The position numbers and the translations under genes are program-made. Of a stretch of DNA of 48,308 nucleotides, positions 18,092-24,600 are shown piece by piece. The stretch comes from a virus. Numbering within the stretch: the first letter of the stretch is position 1; each line of letters begins with the position of its first letter. The stretch spans positions 1-48,308 of the IMG/VR virus record IMGVR_UViG_3300024265_000080; one strand, written 5' to 3'. Below the pieces are notes generated by a model. That model was not told the origin of the DNA. It did not search any database and saw only the letters and a program-made list of their open reading frames with translations.

Positions 18092-19682
18092 TAGTTACTC
18101 CTACTGCGTACCAATAGTTATCGTTTTCTCTTTGTTTTTGAATTGCTTCTGGCAATCTAGTTCTCGGTTTATTAAGTACCATCACTTCAGGCATCAATCT
18201 TGCTGCCCAATACAGAGCGTCTATTGGATCTTTGTGCCATTGTGGGTACTTCCTCAAACATTTTCTAAGGAAATTCAGGAATGGAGTATCTTCGTCTGAT
18301 ATTAGTATTTGTCCATTCTCTAGCCAAGGTCCTAACTGCTTCTCAAGTCTCTCTGGTTTTCCCTGTCCTTCTGTTCTCATGGGGATAAGAGTAAGGTGAG
18401 GATTACGCATAAAATATTGCAATGCCTCCTCTCCCTTTCCGTCGCTTTCAAATGCGGTTCCTCTATGCCCATGAAATGCCTGTGGTTGTTCCAATCTCTG
18501 TTCAGCTTCTAACTGAGTCGGCCTATCGTGCCAGCCACCGCCTACTACTGCCCTGCCGTCAGGAAGTTTGAATAAATACGCTTGAGCATAAAAAGATCTG
18601 TATCTTAGGTCTATGTTTTTATCTTTCTCCATACTCATATAGTCTACACCGCAAGTCATCTGAGCAGTAAGGTCAATCTTTTCGTGAGGATATGTAAAGT
18701 ATATAAGTCCTTCCCCTTCCATTGTTACAGAAGGATCAAGCATGTACATCCTCATAAATTCTTTATGACCAGAACGTTTATAAAGCCTTATAACAGAGTC
18801 AATAGAATGTCTCTTTGGATCAGTTAGTTTGTACCACCCGTACAGTTTTTTGTGGTCTATGAATATTCCCTCTCCTGGCTCACACTCTCTCATAATTGGA
18901 ACCTTAGAAGAAATAAATTCCTCCGTATCTTTCAAATCCTGATAAACATCATCCTCTTGCCAAGGCGTTCCAATTACAACAGTCTTGGTAATAACCTGCT
19001 GTCCCTTCGGCCTAGCATCATCCTCGACAATAAAAGGAAGAATAGTTCCCGTAACTTTAGTTGCTACTCCTGCCATCTGTCTCATAGAAGAAGTATTATC
19101 TTCGTCAAGAATATCGTCCATCAACAAAAACCCATCAGGATGCTTGCCAATCAGAGTCTTAGATCCAATTCCCAATCCAAGAATCGAAGGATCGCCCCTT
19201 GCAGAGTTCATTGCTTTCCATCTGTTATATTCAATGTCAGTTCGTTTGATTTCGTATCCGTTTTCCCCCCATCCTTTTTCTTTATCAAATGTTACATCAG
19301 GGAAACATTCTCTCCACGCATCTGAATGTTCTACGATACTTGTGATAGCTTCTGTGATTTTATTAGCTGATTGTCCAGAAGAACTAATAACAAGGTTAGC
19401 TCTCTCGGGGTGATGCCCCATAAAAAAAGAACCCCATGTTATTGAGACTGTGGTTGTTTTCCAGCTACCGCGGAAAGCCTCAATCATTATGCCTTTATCG
19501 TGAATGTCCATCCCAAAGATAGGGACAAGCCACTCATCTATTTGATACTGAGGTACTTTGTTCCCATGATATCTCTCATAAAACGCACACATCCCTGAGA
19601 TACCATACGAACCTGCCCTGGCTATTAGCGCATCTTTCCGTAGTGCCCCTAATTCTTGTCGGGTTAGATTCAGTTGATCCAA
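18030..19682 (-). CDS. terL: terminase large subunit
   Basis: This ~550-aa packaging ATPase/nuclease has a Walker-A-like EAFRGSWKTTT at about residue 70 and a Walker-B region GFLLMDDILDED near residue 170. A coupling segment follows (TKTVVIGTPWQEDDVYQDL). The C-terminal RNase-H-type nuclease starts at CGVDYMSMEKDKN, and another acidic site lies near the end (DPIDALYWAARLMPE). I prefer TTG 19682 because AGGAG sits five bases upstream. The GTG at 19688 would lie inside that ribosome-binding site. The small terminase subunit is not obvious. The N-terminus overlaps the zinc-ribbon gene. Confidence 0.9.
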   Translation of the reverse strand: MDQLNLTRQELGALRKDALIARAGSYGISGMCAFYERYHGNKVPQYQIDEWLVPIFGMDIHDKGIMIEAFRGSWKTTTVSITWGSFFMGHHPERANLVISSSGQSANKITEAITSIVEHSDAWRECFPDVTFDKEKGWGENGYEIKRTDIEYNRWKAMNSARGDPSILGLGIGSKTLIGKHPDGFLLMDDILDEDNTSSMRQMAGVATKVTGTILPFIVEDDARPKGQQVITKTVVIGTPWQEDDVYQDLKDTEEFISSKVPIMRECEPGEGIFIDHKKLYGWYKLTDPKRHSIDSVIRLYKRSGHKEFMRMYMLDPSVTMEGEGLIYFTYPHEKIDLTAQMTCGVDYMSMEKDKNIDLRYRSFYAQAYLFKLPDGRAVVGGGWHDRPTQLEAEQRLEQPQAFHGHRGTAFESDGKGEEALQYFMRNPHLTLIPMRTEGQGKPERLEKQLGPWLENGQILISDEDTPFLNFLRKCLRKYPQWHKDPIDALYWAARLMPEVMVLNKPRTRLPEAIQKQRENDNYWYAVGVTNGEEKEHRILHKSLGRNDYQ

Positions 19683-19794
19683 ACGCACTCCTAACGCACG
19701 ACATCACCCTGCCACAAGTACATTTTGGAGCAAGGTGGGTGTCGGTAGTTTTTGATTTCCCACACCCATAACAGTAAAAGGTGTGTAGATACAT
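19576..19794 (-). CDS. zinc-ribbon protein
   Basis: This 72-aa protein has the N-terminal motif FYCYGCGKSKTTDTHLAPKC with CTCG after it: paired CxxC and CxC, a short zinc ribbon. Beyond residue ~40 it overlaps the terminase start by more than 100 bases and the sequence is probably only weakly constrained. It starts four bases after the holin gene's stop and has no clear ribosome-binding site, so it may be read by coupling. The function is unknown; a packaging accessory is possible from position. Confidence 0.55.
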   Translation of the reverse strand: MYLHTFYCYGCGKSKTTDTHLAPKCTCGRVMSCVRSAFGSTESNPTRIRGTTERCANSQGRFVWYLRDVCVL

Positions 19795-19798
19795 TAGT

Positions 19799-20071
19799 TT
19801 ATTTGCTTACACTTTTAATTGTGTAGTGTGTTCCGAACATACTGAACAGCAAAGCTACAAGAGCTAATACTGACTGAGCTACTTCTTGTTTGTCAGAATC
19901 GACTAAACTTAAAAGTCCTTCTGCAAAAAATATAACGGATCCAACAAGCACGGCAACAGCAGCCGCACCCTTTCCGCCAATATCTTTTCCAAATAGGTTA
20001 GCTACAGCTTTGATTCCTTGTGTCACTAAGAAAGCGACTAATACTTTGATTTCTTCTGGTAATGCGAACAT
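19799..20071 (-). CDS. holin-like membrane protein
   Basis: This 90-aa protein has three hydrophobic helices at about residues 8-25, 36-56 and 66-84 and a basic end (YTIKSVSK). That is the usual form of a class I holin. I chose ATG 20071 because GGAG sits seven bases upstream; a longer reading would add eight residues. It would form membrane lesions to release the GH25 endolysin, which is encoded far away at 40.5 kb. It lies in a membrane/lysis cassette at the head of the late operon. Confidence 0.65.
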   Translation of the reverse strand: MFALPEEIKVLVAFLVTQGIKAVANLFGKDIGGKGAAAVAVLVGSVIFFAEGLLSLVDSDKQEVAQSVLALVALLFSMFGTHYTIKSVSK

Positions 20072-20081
20072 TTGTTCTCCT

Positions 20082-20399
20082 TCATAAATTTGCAAGTTCT
20101 TTCAACATTTCGCCATACTTTGCAATTACTTCCTCTAAATTTCGTTTTAGTTCATCGGACTCCTGCTCTATCTCTTCTATTCCTTCTGGAGTCAAGAGCT
20201 TGATAATTTTGTCGAGCTTTTCCTCAATCCCTGACATATCAGGGTAACTAGGATATGTATAGGTGTGATAGGGTTGAGGGTAATAAGTATACTGATTGCA
20301 AATACATGGGTTGCAATAACAAGTCCAACATGGTTGGGTATGAATATAATTACCGCTAACAGTTGCAGTAGTTGCGCCATTGCTTGTTGTCGTTAACAT
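20082..20399 (-). CDS. Cys/Tyr-rich coiled-coil protein
   Basis: This 105-aa protein starts at ATG 20399 after AAGGAG. Residues ~22-55 are crowded with Cys and Tyr (QPCWTCYCNPCICNQYTYYP), and residues ~60-105 form a charged amphipathic helix (EEKLDKIIKLLTPEGIEEIE...). The Cys spacing could bind metal or form disulfides outside the cell. It sits between two membrane proteins of the lysis cassette, so an envelope-facing accessory or spanin-like role is possible but not shown. Confidence 0.6.
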   Translation of the reverse strand: MLTTTSNGATTATVSGNYIHTQPCWTCYCNPCICNQYTYYPQPYHTYTYPSYPDMSGIEEKLDKIIKLLTPEGIEEIEQESDELKRNLEEVIAKYGEMLKELANL

Positions 20400-20410
20400 A
20401 TTTTTTCTCC

Positions 20411-20620
20411 TTATGATAAACTTGCTATTCCTAATCCAATCAATATAGTAAAGAAAACCGAACCAACCCATAAAGTTAACTTGCTTCTGTCAGATAAAAC
20501 TGCTAGCTTACTATCAATATGGGGTAAGTCATTAGTCAAAATTTTTTTAACATCTGTTTTTAGTTCTGATACGTCGCCTTCGAGTTGTCCTATTCTGTAT
20601 TCCACGTTGTCATCCGCCAT
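20411..20620 (-). CDS. XhlA-like coiled-coil/membrane protein
   Basis: This 69-aa protein has an N-terminal coiled coil (QLEGDVSELKTDVKKIL, residues ~12-28), the segment LPHIDSKLAVLSDRSK, and one C-terminal membrane helix (LWVGSVFFTILIGLGIASL, residues ~50-68). This layout matches haemolysin XhlA-type lysis accessories of phages. It is the first gene after the main late promoter, and the AAGGATG just before the ATG can serve as ribosome-binding site. Confidence 0.65.
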   Translation of the reverse strand: MADDNVEYRIGQLEGDVSELKTDVKKILTNDLPHIDSKLAVLSDRSKLTLWVGSVFFTILIGLGIASLS

Positions 20621-20677
20621 TTAGCATCCTTGATATATCATGTACCTCCGGGGGTAGGACATTTTCTATTTATATGA

Positions 20678-20707
20678 ATTTTATCATACATATCATGCTT
20701 TTGTCAA
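20678..20707 (-). promoter_or_regulatory. main late promoter (copy 1)
   Basis: The minus strand shows TTGACA, an 18-base spacer and TAAAAT preceded by TGA (extended -10), all duplicated almost exactly at 7374-7403. It is the only promoter-like element ahead of the lysis and packaging genes. It overlaps back-to-back with the plus-strand promoter of the sulfotransferase cassette. Confidence 0.8.
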
Positions 20708-20713
20708 GGGTAT

Positions 20714-20723
20714 GTGGTATAAT
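20714..20723 (+). promoter_or_regulatory. extended -10 promoter, leaderless sulfotransferase message
   Basis: GTGGTATAAT gives a consensus -10 with an upstream TG; no good -35 is present. TATAAT ends six bases before the ATG at 20730, so the transcript probably starts at or next to the start codon. The same TATGTGGTATAATG string occurs in front of the HNH gene on the other strand near 25.2 kb. Confidence 0.65.
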
Positions 20724-20729
20724 GAAAAT

Positions 20730-21299
20730 ATGATAATATCTAAAAAGAAGAAGTTTGTATTTGCGTCTATTCCCAAGACAGGGACTACCTCAATAGAACG
20801 CACCTTGATGAAATACGAGGATGCGTTTGCAACAGTATCCTCTAAAAAACACACTCCATTCTTGCAAGTAGAACATTTACCACTCCCATATTTCAAGTTC
20901 TGTTTCTTCAGGAACCCATGGGATCAGTTCGTTTCCCTGTATGAGTACCGTAAAGAGAGAAGGAAATTTGAAAAGCTACCTTTCAATGCGTGTTTTGATG
21001 AGTGGGTAGAAAATGCGATACTCTGTTTTGAGTACAAGATAGAAACAGAATACGGGTTCATATTGGACGCTAGTGGATTTCCTATTCCCGGTATAAAGGT
21101 TTACAAATATGAGGAGATATATGATGCTTGGGGGGATATTTGCAACAGACTAAATATTACAGACAAGCTCCCCCACTATAACTACACTAAACGCCGTCAC
21201 TACTCCACCTACTACACAAATAAAACCAAGCACATCATAGCGAGAAAGTGCTGGCGTGAAATAGAAATGATGCAGTATCAATTCAAGGAGAGTGAGTAA
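20730..21299 (+). CDS. sulfotransferase family protein
   Basis: This 189-aa protein carries the PAPS-binding loop SIPKTGTTS at residues 13-21. The 3'-phosphate-binding segment FFRNPWDQFVSLYEY follows at about 59-73. The C-terminal YTNKTKHIIARKCWREIE segment, ending in QYQF, matches the end of carbohydrate sulfotransferase domains. It would transfer sulfate from PAPS to a hydroxyl of a glycan or small molecule. I start at ATG 20730 because the upstream ATG is part of the promoter. It heads a tightly coupled cassette with two glycosyltransferases and a cytidylyltransferase. The acceptor is unknown. Confidence 0.85.
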   Translation: MIISKKKKFVFASIPKTGTTSIERTLMKYEDAFATVSSKKHTPFLQVEHLPLPYFKFCFFRNPWDQFVSLYEYRKERRKFEKLPFNACFDEWVENAILCFEYKIETEYGFILDASGFPIPGIKVYKYEEIYDAWGDICNRLNITDKLPHYNYTKRRHYSTYYTNKTKHIIARKCWREIEMMQYQFKESE

Positions 21300-21880
21300 T
21301 GGAACTAAATATTCTACTAACAGGATTAGAGGTAAAGGATTATACTACGCAAGCGATAAGTACGATTCGCCAACACAATCCCGAAGTGGATATAATCTGG
21401 ATCCATGCTGGGGAAGAACCCCCTGGTCCAATGGGTTGTAAAGTCCTCCACGCTCCAGGTGCCTCGATGACGGAAGCCTTTAACCAAGGCATCCTGCAAA
21501 ACCCTGCTACATGGCATTTGATAATCAACGATGATGTTATTTGTTGTGGCAGTATGAATGTCAGTAACTTGGATGAGAAGTCACTTTACGCTCCTGGTAT
21601 GGGAAGATCCGACAAGGTTGGAGGAAGGGAATTTCTGTTAGGGTGGGCTTTACTTCTCAGTGATTCCGCTTGGCAAGCAGGAGTACAGTACGACACCAAC
21701 CTAATAAAGTGTAATTGGGAAGATTTTGATATTCACATGCAAGCTAAATCAATGGGGTACGGTACGGTTCCTGACCCAACGTTATTTCCGTTCAGGCATT
21801 TGAAAGCATCTGGGCGAGTCATTGGTTCTGATTTTTGGTGGAAGAACCTAGCATACGTCAAGGAGAAGTGGAACGTATGA
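21299..21880 (+). CDS. GT-A family glycosyltransferase
   Basis: This 193-aa protein has a Rossmann-like start (MELNILLTGLEVKDYTTQAI), an acidic metal site LIINDDV at about residues 74-80, and the downstream segment GWALLLSDSAWQAG...NWEDFDIHMQAKSMGYG. Together these match a short GT2-like fold. The final FPFRHLKASGR includes a basic patch. The start overlaps the sulfotransferase stop (TAATG) and the end overlaps the cytidylyltransferase start (ATGA), so the cassette is made as a unit. The sugar and acceptor cannot be read from sequence. Confidence 0.75.
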   Translation: MELNILLTGLEVKDYTTQAISTIRQHNPEVDIIWIHAGEEPPGPMGCKVLHAPGASMTEAFNQGILQNPATWHLIINDDVICCGSMNVSNLDEKSLYAPGMGRSDKVGGREFLLGWALLLSDSAWQAGVQYDTNLIKCNWEDFDIHMQAKSMGYGTVPDPTLFPFRHLKASGRVIGSDFWWKNLAYVKEKWNV

Positions 21881-22272
21881 AAGTACTTACGATAGGCACG
21901 TTTGACCTTCTGCATGTCGGACACATAGAACTATTCAACTATGGGGCGCAGTTTGGTGAATTAGTCATTGGGCTCAATACAGATGAGTTTGTACTACAAT
22001 ACAAGGGCGAACTACCAGTTCAAAACTACGATAAAAGGTACGACAACATAGTACGCTTTATCGGTATAGAGCCACTGAAGAATGACAGTGCTGGCAGAGA
22101 GCTTGTAGAGTGGGTTGAACCAGATTGTATTGTAGTTGGTATGGACTGGCATGAGGCGGGGTACTTGAAGCAAACAGACTTGACTAATGAGTTTCTAAGT
22201 GATAATAATATCTCAGTGATATATACACCAAGAACATCTGGAATATCTAGCTCTACTTTGAGGAAAAAATGA
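21877..22272 (+). CDS. TagD/GCT-like cytidylyltransferase
   Basis: This 131-aa protein is almost the exact length of glycerol-3-phosphate cytidylyltransferase. It shows the nucleotidyltransferase motif HVGH at residues 13-16, the GTFDLLH start, and the second signature RTSGISSSTL at about 119-128. The reaction expected is CTP plus a polyol-phosphate giving a CDP-polyol and pyrophosphate, a precursor for teichoic-acid-like or glycan phosphate linkages. The start ATG 21877 has AGGAG 12 bases upstream and overlaps the previous stop. Glycerol, ribitol or another alcohol phosphate are all possible. Confidence 0.85.
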   Translation: MKVLTIGTFDLLHVGHIELFNYGAQFGELVIGLNTDEFVLQYKGELPVQNYDKRYDNIVRFIGIEPLKNDSAGRELVEWVEPDCIVVGMDWHEAGYLKQTDLTNEFLSDNNISVIYTPRTSGISSSTLRKK

Positions 22273-22823
22273 AAATAGCTGTAATCTCTACCTCATTCTA
22301 TATGAAGGAATACGGGCAGCCATTCATGGACTCACTTCAAAAAACTAATCCTGAAGTGGATTCAGTGATGATAGACCAATCAGAAAATAGATTTCGCAGC
22401 AAGGCGTGTGCTTGGAACTACGGGGCAAAGCTAGTAGATAATGCGGAAATTTTATTTTTTTGTGATGATGACTTAATCTGGGCAGGTAAGATCATTCTGC
22501 CAGAAGCAGAGTTGTTTGGGCCTACCCTTCTGAAGTCAGGGCATTTCGGGTTTGACGTGGGATGTGATTTCTTAGAAGGTTGGTGTATAGGAGTTACGCG
22601 GAAACTGTATGAGAGGATAGGAGGGTTTGACGAAAAGTTTATCAACTGCGGGATATCAGACTGTGATTTCAGTATCCAGGCTCATAAACTTGGAGTAAGT
22701 GCTGTTAGATGGACGTTCCCCGGGGTGCATCTACGGATTGGTACGAAATTTAAAATCAACTTTAACGAACCCGAAACAAGACTAATGAATATTGCGTATC
22801 TAAAAGGAAAGCATGGATTATGA
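22269..22823 (+). CDS. GT-A family glycosyltransferase
   Basis: This 184-aa protein begins MKIAVISTSFYMKEYGQPFM and has the acidic metal site LFFCDDDLIW near residue 66. The acceptor-side region YERIGGFDEKFINCGISDCD is characteristic of GT2-like enzymes. It ends FNEPETRLMNIAYLKGKHGL, as full-length members do. It is coupled to the cytidylyltransferase (ATGA) and to the following Cys-rich gene (ATGA). A second sugar transfer in the same pathway is inferred. Confidence 0.8.
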   Translation: MKIAVISTSFYMKEYGQPFMDSLQKTNPEVDSVMIDQSENRFRSKACAWNYGAKLVDNAEILFFCDDDLIWAGKIILPEAELFGPTLLKSGHFGFDVGCDFLEGWCIGVTRKLYERIGGFDEKFINCGISDCDFSIQAHKLGVSAVRWTFPGVHLRIGTKFKINFNEPETRLMNIAYLKGKHGL

Positions 22824-23011
22824 GAATATACATATCTAACCACGTACCAGAAAACCAGTTTGATAAAGAACGCTGCAAGACTTGCAAAGCTCACGAAATG
22901 GAAGGGAATAGAGTAGTCTGTACCAACCTTCGTGCAGTTCACTATATAATTGGCAACTCTCTATGCGAGGTATACGATGTTTGTGAGAATAGTATTGCTG
23001 ATGCTGACTAG
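22820..23011 (+). CDS. Cys-rich small protein
   Basis: This 63-aa protein has Cys pairs CKTC at residues ~19-22, then VVC and LCEVYDVC, enough for a small zinc site. It starts with an ATGA overlap on the glycosyltransferase stop, hence is expressed with the glycan cassette. I do not recognise the family. A role as a regulator or partner of the enzymes is only a guess. Confidence 0.6.
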   Translation: MRIYISNHVPENQFDKERCKTCKAHEMEGNRVVCTNLRAVHYIIGNSLCEVYDVCENSIADAD

Positions 23012-23057
23012 TTTTATGATTGGTTTTGTTTGGGGAGCTTTCTGGATGGCTAAATAA
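22977..23057 (+). CDS. 26-aa membrane peptide
   Basis: ATG 22977 follows CGAGG by seven bases and opens a frame encoding FVRIVLLMLTSFMIGFVWGA, one membrane helix with a short basic end. It overlaps the Cys-rich gene by 35 bases and ends just before the minus-strand terminator. The hydrophobic content is far above chance for a random short frame, but expression is unproven. Confidence 0.4.
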   Translation: MFVRIVLLMLTSFMIGFVWGAFWMAK

Positions 23058-23059
23058 AA

Positions 23060-23098
23060 ACCCCCGACATTGCAGCATCGTTGAGAGGCTTCGGGGGT
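23060..23098 (-). terminator. rho-independent terminator of the 25.2-23.1 kb minus operon
   Basis: Stem ACCCCCGA/TCGGGGGT (8 bp) has a 23-base loop. On the minus strand it is followed by TTTTATTTA. It ends the minus-strand genes and can also stop read-through from the plus-strand cassette, because the two units converge here. Confidence 0.7.
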
Positions 23099-23156
23099 AT
23101 ATTGTAGAAGTGACTGGATTTTTATTTCCGCCAGCCCGGAAAGGGGTGTTGAAGAG

Positions 23157-23408
23157 TTATCTTCCACTCCCGCCAGGTGCTTGCTCCTTTACTTCTCTGC
23201 ACCGAGAAGGATATTCTTTCCAATACCATACAACTGATTGGTAAGAATACATTAACTGACACTTTTCGCATGTCACTTTTTCAGCGTCAGTTGTAAAAAA
23301 ATCACTAACGTATTTTGGATGTTTATATACATCCTTTCCAAAAAATCTACACAGAGCAAGCCATCCATCAGCAGTTGACTTTACAGATATCATGTGAATA
23401 AGTTTCAT
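23157..23408 (-). CDS. small protein with CxxC motif
   Basis: This 83-aa protein starts at ATG 23408 (MKLIHMISVKSTADGWLALC). A longer frame to 23480 would run through the tRNA-like RNA and is not credible. It has CEKC near residue 50, then aromatic-rich YSYQSVVWYWKEYPSRC, and a Gly-rich end. It is probably read from the promoter that also makes the tRNA-like RNA. Function unknown. Confidence 0.6.
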   Translation of the reverse strand: MKLIHMISVKSTADGWLALCRFFGKDVYKHPKYVSDFFTTDAEKVTCEKCQLMYSYQSVVWYWKEYPSRCREVKEQAPGGSGR

Positions 23409-23423
23409 AAAACAATCTCGTAG

Positions 23424-23516
23424 TGGACATGCCGGGAATCGAACCCGGGTATTGGGTTGCCTGAAGTTGCCTTTCGGCATTCACCAGAAGCGTACCAATC
23501 GAGGCCTTGCATGCCC
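23424..23516 (-). ncRNA. tRNA-like RNA without a normal anticodon arm
   Basis: The 93-nt minus-strand RNA has a 7-bp acceptor stem (GGGCATG/CATGTCC, one G-U) and a discriminator A. A perfect T arm is present (CCGGG, loop TTCGATT, CCCGG), as is a 4-bp D-like arm with TTGGTA in the loop. I cannot form a standard 5-bp anticodon stem with a 7-base loop. The best fold of that region is a long hairpin, TGAA-TGCC/GGCA-AC-TTCA, closed by a GAAA tetraloop. A weak tRNA-Phe reading (loop GTGAATG) needs a mismatched stem and a 24-nt variable region. A promoter lies just upstream. It could be a real but odd tRNA, a decayed tRNA or a tRNA mimic. Confidence 0.6.
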
Positions 23517-23747
23517 AGAGCAGGTTACTGTTGTTCTTATCTTACAGTATTTTTGTTTATTTGTCAAGTGGCGCGAATTTTTCAAATTTTTCTCAGATTC
23601 AACCAATTCAGTTGAATCTCTTTCCTCCCAATCTTTACATGCAGATAAAAAAGCTACGTCCTCATTTTTTATAACACACCACAACCAATCACCTATTTCA
23701 GCGTCCGGCTTTGCGTACTTACACAAATAGCACCGCTTGTCTTTCAT
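23481..23747 (-). CDS. Cys-rich small protein
   Basis: This 88-aa frame begins MKDKRCYLCKYAKPDAEIGD with CYLC, a single Cys in WLWC and another in SACKDW, compatible with a four-Cys metal site in the first 45 residues. The last ~40 residues overlap the promoter and 5' part of the tRNA-like RNA, so they may be a by-product of that RNA's insertion. The start overlaps the upstream gene's stop (TCATATTAC context), giving a coupled operon. Confidence 0.55.
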   Translation of the reverse strand: MKDKRCYLCKYAKPDAEIGDWLWCVIKNEDVAFLSACKDWEERDSTELVESEKNLKNSRHLTNKQKYCKIRTTVTCSGHARPRLVRFW

Positions 23748-24205
23748 ATTACCTCATCTCCTACTGATGCCCAATTTTCGTTATTTGGTTTCTTGAACCA
23801 AACTCCTCTTTCATCTTTATCCCACTTCTCGGGATGACAAGACCTACAAGTGCATCCATATTCTCTCATAGTTTTGTTGAGTGGTTCACTGGCTCGTTCT
23901 ACATATCCATGCTGTTGACAATCACTATCCCCACATTTTGGACACTCCTCTTCAAAGCTCATGTCATTCTTCCCAACGCATTTCTCGCAATAACATGCTT
24001 TCACTCCAACACCACGACCTTGTACGTATTCCTGCTCACAGACTGACCTTGGAACTCCACAGTCAAACGTTCTCCAATTCTCAGGCAATTTATCCTCAAA
24101 TAGCGCAAGGATTTCATCGGCTAGTTTTATATACCACCTGGTAGAAGACTCTCTGTGAATTTTTAAGTCGTTCTTTTGTAGTATCTCAATTATCTTGGTT
24201 TTCAT
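23744..24205 (-). CDS. Cys-rich protein with repeated N-terminal domain
   Basis: This 153-aa protein starts MKTKIIEILQKND; residues 1-40 are a helical domain that resembles the N-terminus of the next upstream gene (MKDKIIEILENN). After that come many Cys/His residues: CYCEKC, CPKC...DCQQH and CTCRSCH, at least two zinc ribbons. It ends with FKKPNNENWASVGDEVI. Coupled by ATGA overlap. Nucleic-acid binding is plausible; no enzyme motif. Confidence 0.65.
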   Translation of the reverse strand: MKTKIIEILQKNDLKIHRESSTRWYIKLADEILALFEDKLPENWRTFDCGVPRSVCEQEYVQGRGVGVKACYCEKCVGKNDMSFEEECPKCGDSDCQQHGYVERASEPLNKTMREYGCTCRSCHPEKWDKDERGVWFKKPNNENWASVGDEVI

Positions 24206-24462
24206 TCTTTCTCCTCGGTAACAAGAGAGTTGTCGCCTACCTCAATAATAGGTTTCCTAAAAGGTCCAGGCTTCTCCTCTAGCTGTAAACGTATCCTTCG
24301 AGCTTGGGACTTACTTCTCATCTTTACCCAACCATCAGTTTGCAAAAGCTCCATGATTTCGTCGGCTATCATTTCTAGCACAGGTTGAGAGTCGTCACCA
24401 AATCCCTCAATACATATATCAATGCTATTATTTTCCAGTATCTCAATTATTTTGTCTTTCAT
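24202..24462 (-). CDS. small helical protein, paralogous N-terminus
   Basis: This 86-aa protein starts at ATG 24462, where GGAG lies nine bases upstream; the longer open frame would begin in non-coding sequence. The first ~42 residues (KIIEILENN ... LEMIADEIMELL) repeat the domain of the downstream 153-aa gene without its Cys part. A basic stretch follows (RSKSQARRIRLQL). Function unknown. It may bind the same target as its longer relative. Confidence 0.6.
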   Translation of the reverse strand: MKDKIIEILENNSIDICIEGFGDDSQPVLEMIADEIMELLQTDGWVKMRSKSQARRIRLQLEEKPGPFRKPIIEVGDNSLVTEEKE

Positions 24463-24502
24463 TGATTGCTCCTTTTTCAACAAATGGATTGTATGAAATC
24501 TA

Positions 24503-24600
24503 GGAGTTGAACTCCCGTTTTTCTTGACGTTTAGTGTCGTTATGGGGTACAAAACCCCCTGTATCTACACGTAATGTAAACCTGATGGGCCCATCAGGTT
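24503..24600. repeat. cluster of three inverted repeats
   Basis: The interval between two minus genes holds GGAGTT/AACTCC (1-base centre), GGGGT/ACCCC (5-base loop) and a perfect 22-base palindrome with arms AACCTGATGG/CCATCAGGTT around GC. The palindrome touches the HNH stop codon. It could end HNH transcription or bind a dimeric regulator of the next genes. No T-run of note follows. Confidence 0.6.

Noticed and set aside
23409-23480. Longer start for the 83-aa CxxC protein
   Set aside because: The extra residues are a translation of the tRNA-like RNA, so ATG 23408 is used.
23451-23489. tRNA-Phe reading (GAA) of the tRNA-like RNA
   Set aside because: The stem has a mismatch, position 37 would be U, and the variable region would be 24 nt without a stem. 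It is kept only as an alternative.
24481-24570. Possible tRNA suggested by GGGAGTTCAACTCC on the minus strand
   Set aside because: It resembles a T arm, but the 7-base loop cannot be closed by a paired stem and no matching acceptor or anticodon arm exists. It is better described as an inverted repeat.
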